Of a DNA stretch of 64,000 nt, positions 53,355 to 64,000 are shown piece by piece. This DNA is from Salvator merianae (taxonomy: Eukaryota > Chordata > Lepidosauria > Squamata > Teiidae): assembly GCA_003586115.2 (NCBI GenBank), contig QVOM02000119.1, positions 51,361,428 to 51,425,427 of the forward strand, read 5' to 3'. The notes under the pieces are model-generated. The model ran no database searches. It worked only from the letters and a program-made list of their open reading frames with translations, and was not told where the DNA came from. How positions within the stretch are numbered: position 1 is the stretch's first letter; each line of letters opens with the position of its first letter. The translations under genes and the position numbers were made by a program.

Positions 53355-53650
53355 ATAATAGAAATCCACACAATCATACAGTTGGAAGATGTCATTTAAA
53401 CTATAATGTCCAACCTCGCACTCCATACAGCAATCTAAATCAAAGCACCAGCCTTTTCTTAAAAACATACAGAGTGACCACCATTTCTGTAGTTAATTGA
53501 TTCTACTGTTGAATTCCTCTTACTGTAAGGATTTTTTTTCAACTTAAACCTCCCTTGTTGTAATTTAAATCCATTATTGTGGATCTGGCATTCTAGGATG
53601 ACAGAACAGAATGTGACCAATTTCTCTTTCATAACGTTTCTTAGTCAGAG
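53355..53650. repeat. CR1-type 3' repeat remnant
   Basis: 'acacaatcatacagttggaagatgtca' followed by 'tccaacctcgcactcc' and a series of TTG/CCT words match the CR1-derived repeat ('aatcatagagttggaag... gtccaacc') widespread in sauropsids. A second scrap lies at 56537-56600. Confidence 0.5.
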
Positions 53651-53691
53651 GCCTATTTTACACTTTAAGCTTACTGTGTAAATCTTATGCA

Positions 53692-54115
53692 AATTTATTT
53701 ATTTATTACATTTTTTTATATTGTTCTATGCTTTATATTGTTCTATTGACTCAGGGTGGTTTACAAATGAAATATAACAGTGCAGCACCAAAGTGGTAGG
53801 GGTGAAACTAATAGCCAAATGGTTGGATGAAGAGATGCATTTTTACCAGATGTTGAAAAATATGCAATGTTGTCACCTGGTGAGCCTCTAGGAGAAAGTT
53901 ATTTCACAATTTGGGGACCACTACAAAGAAGGCCCTCCCTTAAGCCACCCTCCCTTTACAACTTAGGATGAGGGAGTGACAGGAAAGGTCACCTCTGTTG
54001 ATCTTAATTGATGGTCACGTCTATAGAGGAGGTGTTCCTTCAAGTATTTGAGGCTCAAGCCATTTAGGACCTTATATATTAGTGAATGGATAACTGGTGC
54101 AATCTGAATGCAAAG
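53692..54115. repeat. dispersed repeat, 'cccgccctat' family, diverged copy 4
   Basis: tttatttatttattacattt, then 'gggtggtttacaaatgaaatataacagtgcagc', then 'ttggggaccactacaaagaaggccct' follow the fuller form of the family; the word order agrees with copy 2. Confidence 0.55.
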
Positions 54116-54122
54116 TAGTCCA

Positions 54123-54724
54123 GGGGCGCATTCAATTCCCACTGGCCTGACATGATTTTGCCTTTCTGTAGCGTTTCTGGACTAAATTGGCAAAATCTGA
54201 ACTGCTTTGCATTCGGATTTAATAAGTTCTCAAGCCATTCCAGATCGCTAGCGCACTTTACTTTGTGATGTGAGAATGCGAAAGGAGACTATTTGGGACG
54301 GACTGTACTTTCGGGGGCATGCAGAAGGAGGGCTTCCCATTTCCTGCTGTCCAGTGACAGACTTTGTGGGTGGGCAGGAAGCACAGTAATTCCTTCCACT
54401 TCCATTATGCCCACTTCTACCACTGCCAGGAGAAAAGAAAGCCGTCCTCCATTTTACTTTGCCAGTCTGCGATCCTTTCTCCTCCTTTCTCCCTCATTTG
54501 GCACTGCCAGGAAGAAATTAAAGGTTTCCTCCACTTTCGTCTACGGATTAACCATGTTAAAATGCAAATGTGGGAACGATACAGATTAAATTTACGATGT
54601 CAGATTGCACCTCAGATTTCACCAGTTTAGTTCAGAAAACTACAGGAAAGGCAAGATCATGCCGGGCCAGCGGAAACTGAAGATGTCCTGTAAACTGATT
54701 AAATGCCGTGTCAGAATGCGCCCC
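54123..54724. mobile_element. MITE with GGGGCGCATTC ends
   Basis: ggggcgcattc (54123-54133) and gaatgcgcccc (54714-54724) are perfect 11-bp inverted termini of a 602-bp segment. Its composition and word use ('ctgccaggaaga', 'ttaccatgtt') differ from the surroundings. It has no coding capacity, and no convincing target duplication was found. Confidence 0.65.
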
Positions 54725-55928
54725 AAGAGTTGACAGGATTAAGTTGTGGCGCAAAACAACCTTTAACAAAACAGGCTTTAGAGAGGAAAAATTGGCAAGG
54801 TCAAAGATTTTGAGTAAGCAAACCTAATTGGGAGATGTACCATGATCATAGTGTAGGCTCCATCTCCACACTTTCTGTTGCCTGAAATGGGACTCTGACC
54901 TCAGTGCAAGATCCATTGCTGTATATGGTCTCTGGCATCATCCAGTCCAAATCCCAGGGTTCTGGTACACATGAAAGATGTTATGCCACAACACCTGTCC
55001 CTATTGTATCTCCTCCATAGTTTGTCAATTTTAGCATCCCCTCCTTCCTGGGATACCTTTGATATGCATATGATCTCCAGCTGTACTTTCCTGCAACTTA
55101 CAGAGCCTCTTACACTTCCTTCCAAGCATCTTCATCATTATTTCAGCCCCTACAGGAAGACTAACCAAAACCTATCCTCAACAATGATTTCTTAAACAAT
55201 CTCTAAACTCTGGAGTATGATAGTAGATAAAGGGAAAGAAAATTGAGAATAAGTCCATATGTTTTTTCATTATTTTCATGCTGAGACCCACAGAGGCTAG
55301 AGAGGCATCAGTTTTTGTTGCCACTTTTTCTGGCGCACATTAGTCAGTAGCAATAATGTTAACCAATCTAAAGCTAACTATATTTAAAATCCACAAGCAC
55401 TTAATGAATATGAGCAGGAAATGGGTGTTTCCTTGCTACTATTCTCTATGTCTGTGGTATTAATTATACATATATTCTTTTATTAGCATCAATCAAGGTA
55501 ATGGGATGAACAGGCTCAATCAAAATTTCTGTCTTCTTCCTATTTTAAACATACAGGAGCAATGAAAATAAGCGAACACTCCCAGTTTGAGGGGTCATAT
55601 GATGTCCTTTGTGATGATGTCATAAGAACTAAGGTAACAATGAAAGAAATTCTGGAAGTTTGAATTTGTGCACTGTCTAGCAACCACTTTCAATTTGTGA
55701 GCACTTCAACAAACCTGGAGAAGGTACAGTCTGTTTTACGTTTAGTATAAGTAGCCTTTTGAATAAAGTTTTCAACTGGAGGTCTCCCTTTAAAAGGAAA
55801 TAGAACTTAGATCCTGAATACAGCTGTAGTCAGAACAAAAGGGAATGTTCTTTCCTTACATGTTGATAGTTCTTCCATTTACTCTGAGACCTTTCTAAAG
55901 ACAGTGGAGTAGAAGCACAAGAGGTGAA
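54725..55928. other. C12orf50 5' region
   Basis: Mostly featureless. One exon-like segment lies at 55557-55633 (acceptor aacatacag, ATG at 55562, 24 codons MKISEHSQFEGSYDVLCDDV..., donor gtaaca). It may be an alternative first exon. Confidence 0.4.
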
Positions 55929-55982
55929 ATGGCAGAAGTTGGGGATGACTGCTATTTCTATTTTCATTCAACCTGTATAAAG
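55929..55982 (+). CDS. C12orf50: C12orf50 first coding exon
   Basis: 18 codons, MAEVGDDCYFYFHSTCIK, donor gtaatt, phase 0. It holds the first two cysteines of finger 1; the intron splits that finger, as I expect for the family. Confidence 0.88.
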
Positions 55983-58900
55983 GTAATTACTGCACTGTTT
56001 ATAATGGCTTGCATCTATAATATTGTACACACCCTCCACTTTTCCAAATCATGCCACATGTTCAAGGATCCAATGTAAAGCACAATCCAATGCACTTTTG
56101 CTTGCATGTATGTTAGAAGTGTATTTCCCGATATGTGTAAAAGATTATAGCCCTTGTTTTCTGAATAAACTGGAGAGACATGGTTCTTTATAAACGTTTA
56201 TGTTTAGTGAAAGCAAGCAGGAAATTCTATAGGAGATAGATATACTGGAAAGCTACTTTTGCAGACCTGCATGATGACCAAGGTTGTTGCTCTGTTCACC
56301 ATACCCTGCAACTATCAGTTTTCAGATTATCTGCTTTATTAAGTTATCTTACATTTCTATAACTGCTGCCAATCACATTTGATATTTCTCTTTCCATTCA
56401 CTTGGAGGGATATTAATCTATGTTTTAAAAAAACCAGACCCTTGCAAGTTCCTTTTTGCTATTTCTCTACCTTCTTTGAGTTCCAATAACTTTCTCGTTT
56501 TGAATGTTAAAGAATATCTCCATACAACCTGATTTCATAGAATCATAGCATTGTAAGGAACCAACAGGCCATTGTGTCAAATCCTCTCCTTCCTGAAAGT
56601 CTAGTATCAATTTGGCTTTAGAATGTTGTGACTGCAAATCTTTCTAAGTAAGAGATAACAGAGCAGGTTAACAGAAATCAAGGGCATGGTACATCCTTAG
56701 CTGTTGACATGTTATTTATCCATTGTTATTTAAAAACTCATCTTTCACCACACAGATCAAAAGTGATGAATAATATTAAATAATAGGCTAAAATCCTTAA
56801 AATAATATTAAAACTAATACTGATAATGGGACAACAATAAAATACAATTAGAACCAAATAAAAGCAACAAACAAACTAGGATTTAAATGTCAAAAAACAG
56901 TGCTTCAGTTTTGGTCTGAAGACAGAGTAGAACTGATGGAGTTAACAAAGTGCTGCTGTAGTATGTTCAGAATGCCCAGTTGCAGTTAATAACTTTGATG
57001 CCCTATTTTGGATCTATTGAAACCATTTGTAAAGGCCATCCTACATACAACACATCACACAGTGTAAAGAGGAGGTTTCCAGAACAATCAAAAGCCAGTA
57101 AAGGTACTCCAAACTGCAGGTATCCCTTGAACCTCTACAAACAAAACTGGATTTATTGCTTCTGTACTGATTTCTGTTATGTACTTGCTAAGCAGTGTTC
57201 CTGATACTGAATTGCTGATCTGTATCCTGCAATAAGTCTTAAATGGGAATAGGCTGCTGGACTGCAGGCCAAAGTTTTTGTAGCTATTTATCTGTAAGCT
57301 CCCCTTTCTGTCTGTCATCCCAACTGCTTTAACTGTATAGGATATTAAATGAGGACAGATGCAATTCCTCTGAATGTTTTTGGCAGCATGACTCAAAAGT
57401 TATGAGTTATGTCTGCTGTTGGGCCTGGCTGTCACCCACAGTTGTTGTACCTACAGTTTGTTGAACAAGCAGAGCCTTTTGATCATGTACAGAATGCAAA
57501 GCTCACACAATACAAATCTGATGATGATTCATCCACATAATAGATCTCCTCAGCCATCTTTAATAGTCTTTTGTACCTGTGTTTATCAGATGAGTTTATA
57601 GTTGAGTTTGTCAGCAATATATAAATACTGCAGAAACAGGGCTGTCTTGTGCAGCCTCCCTGCTGTCCTTCAGGTCTACTGCAAACCACTGCTATGGTGT
57701 TTTAGGAGAGTTGTTTTCGCCGTCATTTTGAATAAGTTTCTAATTCATTCTGCAGTGTGTCTCTGCAGTGCATCAAAGTGCCGTTCATTTAGATCTGAGT
57801 GAAGCTTCCAACTAGAGCCTCAGCCTTTCATAATCAATGCAGAAAAGAGTAACTAGGATGATCAGCAGCTTAGAACTCTTATGAGATAAGGCTGCAATGT
57901 CTATGCCTACGCAGCCTTGAAAAAAAGTGTTTAAGAGGGAACCTGATTGAAGTTTATAAAACCATGTATTGTGTGGAAGTGTTTTCACTATCACACTACA
58001 CTAGAACCAGGGGCCATACTATGAAACTGATAGGCAGAAAAGTTAGGATTGACAAGAGGAAGTATTTTTTTACCCAGTGGGTTATTGGTCTGTGGAATTT
58101 ATTACCAGAGAGAGTCGTGACAGCCACCAGTCTGGGTGGCTTTAAGAAGGGGCTGGACAAATTCATGGAAGACAGGTGTAACAATGGCTACTAGAATGGA
58201 TGCCCAAGTACCATCTCTGAGTTGGAGAGACAGGAAGGATGCCTCTAAAGGCCATTTGCAAAGAGTTGCAAGCAGGTGAGGGTTATGTCTTGTCTGCAAC
58301 TTGAGAATGCCCAGAAGCAGTTGGTGGGCCACAGTGCATGACAGGATGCTGGACTAGATGGGTGTGGCCTGATCCAGCAGGGCTTCTCATATTTCTTATC
58401 TTTCAAAATGGACCTATTCGCACTTGGCAGTAGCAAGCACTGAGAATGCTTGCAATTCAAATACGTTCGCACTGGAAGACAGCTGAAGCTACCGGGAGCA
58501 GGCTTCATCTGCTCCTGATCACTGCTGCCAGTGCTGTACTAAATTGCATGTGTGATGGGGACAATCAGCAGGCCCGATTGGGCCCGCGATGCCTCAATCA
58601 GACCTGTGACGCCAGATAGGGTTGTGCTGCAGCGAATCTGGTGTTCTGGTGCCCGACTGTGCGCATGCCAGTTGTCACTGCGGCAGCGGCCAACAGGCAT
58701 CCAGCCACCGCCATAGCAGCTAGGAGGCCTGCACAGTACGATTGGGCTGCACAGTGGCTGGCTTCAGGACATATTTTCAGCCAGGCAGTGTGAACAGTGT
58801 CCATGCTGCATGGTTAAGTACTACACTAGCACAGACTAATTTCTGTGCTAGCGTAGTAATTGCAAAAATGGCCAATATGTTCTTATTGATAGTCTGCACC

Positions 58901-61613
58901 TCTCCTCTATAGTGTTATTTGTTTTCATTGAGTGACTGGGTCTCATCTCTATGGGGCCATTATCTTACATTGGTAGACTAGGCCTCTATGGAACACCTAA
59001 GACCCAGTTTTGTAAAGATGACCATTACTTGCATAATGCAGTTTAGCACTACACAGCAGTTTGTGGGAACCAAACTGTACTTTTATACAGTGATCTAAAT
59101 GGAGCTTTCAGTGTTTTATGATGAATTGATGAACTCAATAAAGCACAACACCAGGAAAATAAAATAAAATACAAGAGACTAGTGCAGAATATAAAATAAC
59201 AACAAAATGAAATAATAAATAAAGGGTTTAAATTGAATAATTAATTGAAACTCATAAAGGAAGATTGGAAGTACTTTAATCTAATGTAGGGAGTGGGAAC
59301 TGAATAAGGGATTTACGTAGAAACCTGTAAAAATAATAGGCTTAAGGAGAGTGAAATTAATAATATAAGAGGAGGGGCACATAGAAGTTTATAGGCTGAA
59401 TTAATTACTGCCTAATTTTTAAAAAAAACATTGAAAAACAAATAAATGGATTAAATGGGAAGGCCTGTAAAGGCTATTGAACCCATTCATTTGATGACTT
59501 AGAAAACATTAGTCTTTTATATTACATTATATTAGTCAATTTCAAAAAAAAAAATTAAAAAGACGTTACTTTAGGCAATGTGAAAAAGAAACTGTTAGTT
59601 CCTAAGTTTCATCCATTTCAATTTGCACAATAGCAGGGTTTAGCAACATAGGGCAAACCTAAACCAGAGTTGCGGTTGCCAGATGGTAATAAGCTGTTAA
59701 TGGAATGCCACCTAGGTGATGCTCATCTGACACAAAACCTGATACCTGTCGAATGTCAAACAAAGTCCAGGCCTTTATTTGATGTTTCATTAGTTTTACT
59801 TAGTACAACAGTAATACAGCAGTTGCTACTTTTTCTAACATGAAGTTTTATTATATTCAAAACTTCCTATATGAGCAATTCTTGGTGTACAGTGTAGTGA
59901 ATAAATGAGCTGCCTAAAAAAGCAGTGCTCAAACCTTTTTTCTTCCGCCTTCAGGGATCAAAGTGCCGATTCCGTCACTGTGAAAAAGCCATTGGTAGTG
60001 ACACTGTCTGCTCATTATGGAGAGAGGGAAGATGTTCCCATCAACTTTGCAGATTTAGACATATGGAAATACAGGTAGAAATGACACAGTCTTTGATGTG
60101 TCCTTTCCTGAAGTAAAGCTATTAAAAGTATTTATAGACTGTCTCTTACCTCCTCTTCCGCAAATGTGACATCTTAAGTTTCACATTTAAGAAGCATGAT
60201 TCTCCTGATATCAACTTTGAAAATGGTTAAACATCTTTTTATCACCTAAAGATAGCTCTGGTTCACACTTTCTACCATGTTTGAAAACTGTGTGAACTGA
60301 CTGAATTTTAAAGGCCTTTCCATCCCTACCTGATTTCAGTTGTCTGTTCCTACCTATTTCTTGCCTTCTACTGTGCTAATAGAACACTTGTACTAAGGTA
60401 GAGAAATAAAAAGAAGTAGCTATACTCAAACTTCAGCTTCATTAAACTTAGAGGTTCAAAGAACTTGGCAAACTGTTTTCTTTACATACTAACACACAAA
60501 CCAACCACTAGCACTGCTACACAAACAGAACAATATGTATTTGAGTTGGGTTTAACTTTTCTCATATGAGGGAAGAGGCTCATTTTGATCCAACACACTA
60601 TGTTCAGCAAATAAATAAAATAAATATTTATTTTATAGAATATTCCCAAACCTAATTTTCTCTTGATAATGAGTTTTGTACTCAAATGGATGAACTTCTG
60701 TCTGTTCTGAAATCAGCAGGGAAAGCAGCCAAACCTATTTCAGCAAGATCACATTAAATAAATATTTAACTTATTTATCAGTTACCTTTCCTAAAACAAA
60801 CAGAGGCAATATGGAAAAGAAAGGAAAGAAATTCACAAAACAAGCTTGAATCTTGATGATTACATGGGTACATCCATGCAGCCTTCTTGGCAGCAGCACA
60901 GAAGTAGTTTGCTGTTGCTGCCTTCTGGGGAAATGCCAAGCATTAAACTTGGGCCTTCCTGAATACAGAACAGCTGTTCTGCCATTCCTCTAGGCAATGG
61001 ACAGCAATTAAAAGTAATAAAGATGCAGAAAATCTCTATGAAGACATTATTAAAATGTTCAGTGTCAAAATACTTAACACATAATATATGTATTTCCACC
61101 CTTTCATCATCCCTGTTTATAGATTCTGCATATTCATTGGACAGTCTATAGCTTCTGAGCATACTGAGAAGTTTCTATAACACCTTGGATGTTTACTTCA
61201 GCATCCTTAAATGTCTGGGAGAAAATCCGTTATATCATCTGGTGCTTGAAGGAGGTCAGATCATGTGCCAGGAGAATCCCTGTGGATTGAGTTTCACAAC
61301 AGAGAAGCCACTGCTAAAAAGGCATTAAAGATTTATGTTTGATCTTTGATGATGCCTCCATAAGACTTTGACCCCAATATTAAATTATTTTTTGTTGATA
61401 AGAATTACAGATTTTAGTTTTCTACCAGTGACTATATGAAGTGGTATATAACAATTAAATGTGGAACCATCTATTTTTTTTTCCTATAGCAAAAATACAG
61501 CAGCATCTCGTGTTTCTGGGAGACACAGCCATTAGGCTGTGTGAGAATCAGCTGTGTCTTTCATCACAGGAAACCTCGGAATATAAATGGCCTTTTTTTG
61601 CCACCCAGTAGCG
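55929..61613 (+). CDS. C12orf50: C12orf50 orthologue (ZC3H11A-like CCCH zinc-finger protein), 5' coding exons
   Basis: Three exons (55929-55982, 59955-60074, 61490-61613) join in frame into 99 codons and continue beyond the window. They encode three CCCH zinc fingers in a row: C8-x7-C16-x5-C22-x3-H26, C37-x7-C45-x4-C50-x3-H54 and C66-x8-C75-x4-C80-x3-H84. The order and spacing match the ZC3H11A N-terminus, whose protein takes part in mRNA export. The third exon (SISCFWETQPLGCVRISCVF... RNINGLFLPPSS) is nearly identical to the start of human C12orf50. The expected role is RNA binding, but the function of C12orf50 itself is poorly known. The start ATG at 55929 gives MAEVGDDCYFYFHSTC, like ZC3H11A. 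Upstream UTR exons were not identified with confidence. Confidence 0.92.
57835..58405 (+). mobile_element. CR1/L3-type LINE 3' fragment, copy 2
   Basis: Broken frames contain KYFFTQWVIGLWNLLPERVV and GFKKGLDKFMEDRC (58050-58180), the C-terminal region after the RT of CR1-type elements. 'atgctggactagatgggtgtggcctgatccagcagggctt' closes it, as in copy 1 at 35165-35790. Confidence 0.75.
58409..58874. mobile_element. hairpin-rich MITE, relative of the one at 29095
   Basis: Ends tggacctattcgcactt and aattgcaaaaatggcca are imperfect inverted repeats. A 17-bp-arm hairpin with one mismatch and loop ctaatt lies at 58819-58858, like the taattt-looped hairpin at 29303. The interior is GC-rich. Confidence 0.6.
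59955..60074 (+). CDS. C12orf50: C12orf50 second coding exon
   Basis: 40 codons, phase 0-0; acceptor cttccgccttcag, donor gtagaa. It completes finger 1 and encodes finger 2 (CSLWREGRCSHQLCRFRH). The end, HMEIQ, corresponds to the ME-Q near the start of the human protein as I recall it. Confidence 0.93.
60075..61489. other. C12orf50 intron 2
   Basis: AT-rich intron with a possible minus-strand tRNA-derived SINE at about 60885-61005 ('attaaacttgggccttcctg ... agctgttctgccattcctctaggcaatgg'). It is degenerate, so this is tentative. Confidence 0.5.
61490..61613 (+). CDS. C12orf50: C12orf50 third coding exon
   Basis: 41 codons plus one base; acceptor tttttttttcctatag, donor gtgagt. It encodes finger 3 (CFWETQPLGCVRISCVFHH) and NINGLFLPPSS. 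The next exon is beyond the window. Confidence 0.95.
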
Positions 61614-63107
61614 GTGAGTACAAATGCTTTCTTGTATTCTGGAAACTGGAGTTGGTTTTTACATATAGAAGTACCCCTGGTTGTGGTTAACTGCTAAGAA
61701 AGAAGTCAGTGTTTTAAAAATTAACATTGTTAAAAGAAGATGGCATTTACAAGTCAGAATTACTAAATAATTGATAATTGCTACAAAAGTAATTCATATT
61801 TAACACTGCCTGGTATCTTTTGTTAACAAGTTACAAACCTCAAGAATGTGGTCTTTTTTCTGCAGCCCTCCCTGGATAAGCTGCCTATTCACTAACTACT
61901 ATTAAATTAATGGTTAATGTAAACCAGTTTAAAAAAGGATCAAATATGCTAATACTTAAAACATTACTCAAGGAATGTAAGTATACGTTTTGTAAACCAC
62001 TCATGTGTTGGTAACATTTAAATAACACAACCTGGGGGGTGAGGGGTGCACTAGGTTTTATTGGGCTCCTAAGATCATGCCAAAGCCATGATTGCTATTT
62101 TTTTCTTCCTGTATTATGAATTCTGGTTCTGGCAGCCAGATGGTATACTATATGAGAGAAAACAAGGTGGCTGTCTGGTGTCAACAATAATGAAATAGAT
62201 ACTCAGTTTCTAGCATATTATATTATTTCCAAGGGTAAACTTGTCCAATGGAGAAGGGCTACCTGTCCACTATAGAGCTGCTAGTTGAAATGCTGTGCAA
62301 AATAGAGGAAAAGGACAGCTAATGTGTTGACTCTGTTGCCAGAAGCTATCTGATCACATGCGTACTAAACCCAGGTCTCTGGCCTCCTATCAAAGTGTCA
62401 GTTATGTGGTTAATATTTCAAGGATCTGGGCTTAGCCAAACAAACATTCCTTTCAGGAAAAGTTATTTGTGGGCAATTCTTCCTTCTTGTGTTTGTTTGG
62501 CAGTGGGGAATAAGTTACATCTTCTCAAGCCTTTAAGTTAGAATTTCTTACAATGCAAGCCTACAATACAAATCAGTATGATAAACAATTGAACTACAAT
62601 CCAAATACGAGTTTAATATTCTTAAATCCCCCTAATTTAAAAAAAACCTTGTGATTCTGTATTGAATACTTGTTGATTTTGACATTATGCTCCTTTACAT
62701 CTTAATTCTAACTTTATATATATATTGCTGCTTTTCGGAAGTTAGATCTCACTTTTCTTTTAAAGAGCTCAAGGGGGTGCGCATTATTTTCCCTCCTCCA
62801 GTTTATCCTCACAACAACCCTGTGAGATAGATCAGACTGAGAGGCAGTGACTGGGCCACAGTTATCCCTGAGGTTCCTTGGCCAAGTAGAAATTTGTTTA
62901 CGAAAGCTTCATGGACGTGTTTAGAAGTTATAAACTTAATATGAGATCTCTTCTGTCATATGCTAAAATTGGCGGAAAGCCTTTTCTAGAATGATATGCA
63001 ATTTATGGAGTATTCACCTCTGCCAAAATATGCCCAATTGTGGGTAATTGTTTTTAACAGCTATTTAATCTGTTTTTATTGACCTTATCAAACTTATATA
63101 GCGGTAT
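61614..63107. other. C12orf50 intron 3 (partial)
   Basis: No exon is recognised. At 62757-62885 'tttatcctcacaacaaccctgtgagatag...gaggcagtgactgggcc' is a tail-type dispersed repeat common in squamates. Confidence 0.6.
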
Positions 63108-64000
63108 ATATTACTGTGAAAAAGTATTTGCTCCTTTCCTGATTTCTTCTAGTTTTGCATATTTGTCACACTTATCTGTATCAAATTTTCAAACAAAATT
63201 TGAGACAAAGACAACCTGGATAAAAACAAAATACAGCTTTCAAATGATCATTTCCTTTATTGAAGGAAAATATTATTCAATACCTTTATTACCCATGTGA
63301 AAATGTAATTGCCTCCCCCCCACAAACTTAATACCTGGTTGTATCACCTTTAGCAACTGCAACCAAATGCTTCTGAAAACTGGAGGGAAGTCTTTCACAT
63401 CACTGTGGAGGAATTTTGGCTCACTCTTCTTTTCAGAATTGCTTTAATTGAGCCACATTGGAGGGCTTTTAAGCATGAACTGGCAGTTTAAAGTTTTCGC
63501 ATAGCATCTCAATGGGATTCAAGTCACTGCTTTGACTAGGTGACTCCAAAACCTTAATTTAGTTTCTTTTCAGCCATTCAGAAGTGGACTTGCTCTTGTG
63601 CTTCAGATCACTATCTTGCTGTATAGCCCAGTTGTGCATGAGCTTCTGATTATGGACTGATGGCCAGACATTATTCTTCAGAATTTTCTGGTAGAGAGCA
63701 GAAATCATGGTTCTGTCAATTATGGTAGGTCATCCAGGCCCTGAAGCCACAAAGCATTCCCATACCATCACACTACCACCACCATGTTTGACTGTTGGTA
63801 TGATTTTATCATTACATTATTTATTTAAAATATTTATATATCGCTTCCCATTAAAATATAATCTCGAAGCAGTATACAAAGAGTAAAAACAGGTATTGCA
63901 GAATGCTGTGTTTGTTTTATGCCAGATGCAAAACAGCCCATGTATTCCAAAAAGTTTCACCTTTGACTCATCAGTCCACAGAACATTTTCCCGAAAGGCT
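63108..64000 (-). mobile_element. Tc1-like transposon, 3' part, transposase on minus strand (truncated by window edge)
   Basis: Begins at a TA with tactgtgaaaaagtatttgc, a Tc1-type terminus. The minus strand carries a broken transposase C-terminus: DLNPIEMLCENFKL (about 63500-63541), AKIPPQ (about 63404) and the terminal GDTTRY followed by a stop (about 63335). Several stops and shifts are present, so it is inactive. About 90 bp of another repeat (about 63806-63900) has inserted in it. Confidence 0.8.

Larger units (their letters stand above)
55983..59954. other. C12orf50 intron 1 with repeats
   Basis: A 4-kb intron with a CR1 scrap at 56537-56600, the CR1/L3-type LINE fragment and the hairpin MITE. 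The remainder (56600-57830, 58880-59950) shows nothing I can name. Confidence 0.65.

Noticed and set aside
1..64000. CRISPR arrays, operons, phage or other prokaryotic defence systems
   Set aside because: The window is vertebrate nuclear DNA with spliced genes; no regularly spaced repeats or compact gene clusters are present.

Overview
The window is vertebrate nuclear DNA. It is AT-rich, its genes have short exons and long introns, and all splice sites I used are GT/AG. Three linked genes are recognisable: the 3' half of CEP290 (+ strand, exons 1576-36839, 3' UTR to about 37,045), a complete RLIG1 (C12orf29; - strand, 38445-48641) and the first coding exons of C12orf50, a ZC3H11A-like CCCH gene (+ strand, from 55929 and running off the right edge). 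As I recall, this is the human 12q21 gene order with conserved orientations: CEP290 and RLIG1 converge, RLIG1 and C12orf50 diverge. The repeats (tRNA-derived SINEs, a DIRS element with tyrosine recombinase, hAT hairpin elements, CR1/L2-type LINEs, a Penelope-like fragment and a Tc1-like transposon) suggest a sauropsid, most likely a squamate reptile. The species cannot be read from this window.

Layout: 1-1575 is CEP290 intron with an unexplained segment. From 1576 to 36839, twenty coding exons give 988 in-frame codons, matching the C-terminal ~40% of CEP290, a ciliary transition-zone coiled-coil protein. The largest intron (10325-17291) carries a complete 701-bp hAT-type element and a decayed DIRS retrotransposon. 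In the intron between the exons at 19018 and 23659 lies an uninterrupted 642-bp frame (20916-21557). It has splice-like ends and matches the intron phase exactly, so it is a candidate lineage-specific 214-codon exon. From 38445 to 48641, seven RLIG1 exons encode exactly 325 residues, including the catalytic lysine at position 57. A CpG-rich start region with a ZNF143-type site separates RLIG1 from the C12orf50 side. From 48.8 to 64 kb are repeats and three C12orf50 exons encoding three tandem CCCH zinc fingers.

The three genes do not form one pathway: CEP290 acts at the ciliary transition zone, RLIG1 is an ATP-dependent RNA ligase, and C12orf50 is a predicted RNA-binding zinc-finger protein. 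No CRISPR array, operon or prokaryotic system is present. The most novel candidates are the in-frame CEP290 cassette, a second unexplained exon-like frame at 47328-47509, and the multi-hairpin DNA elements.
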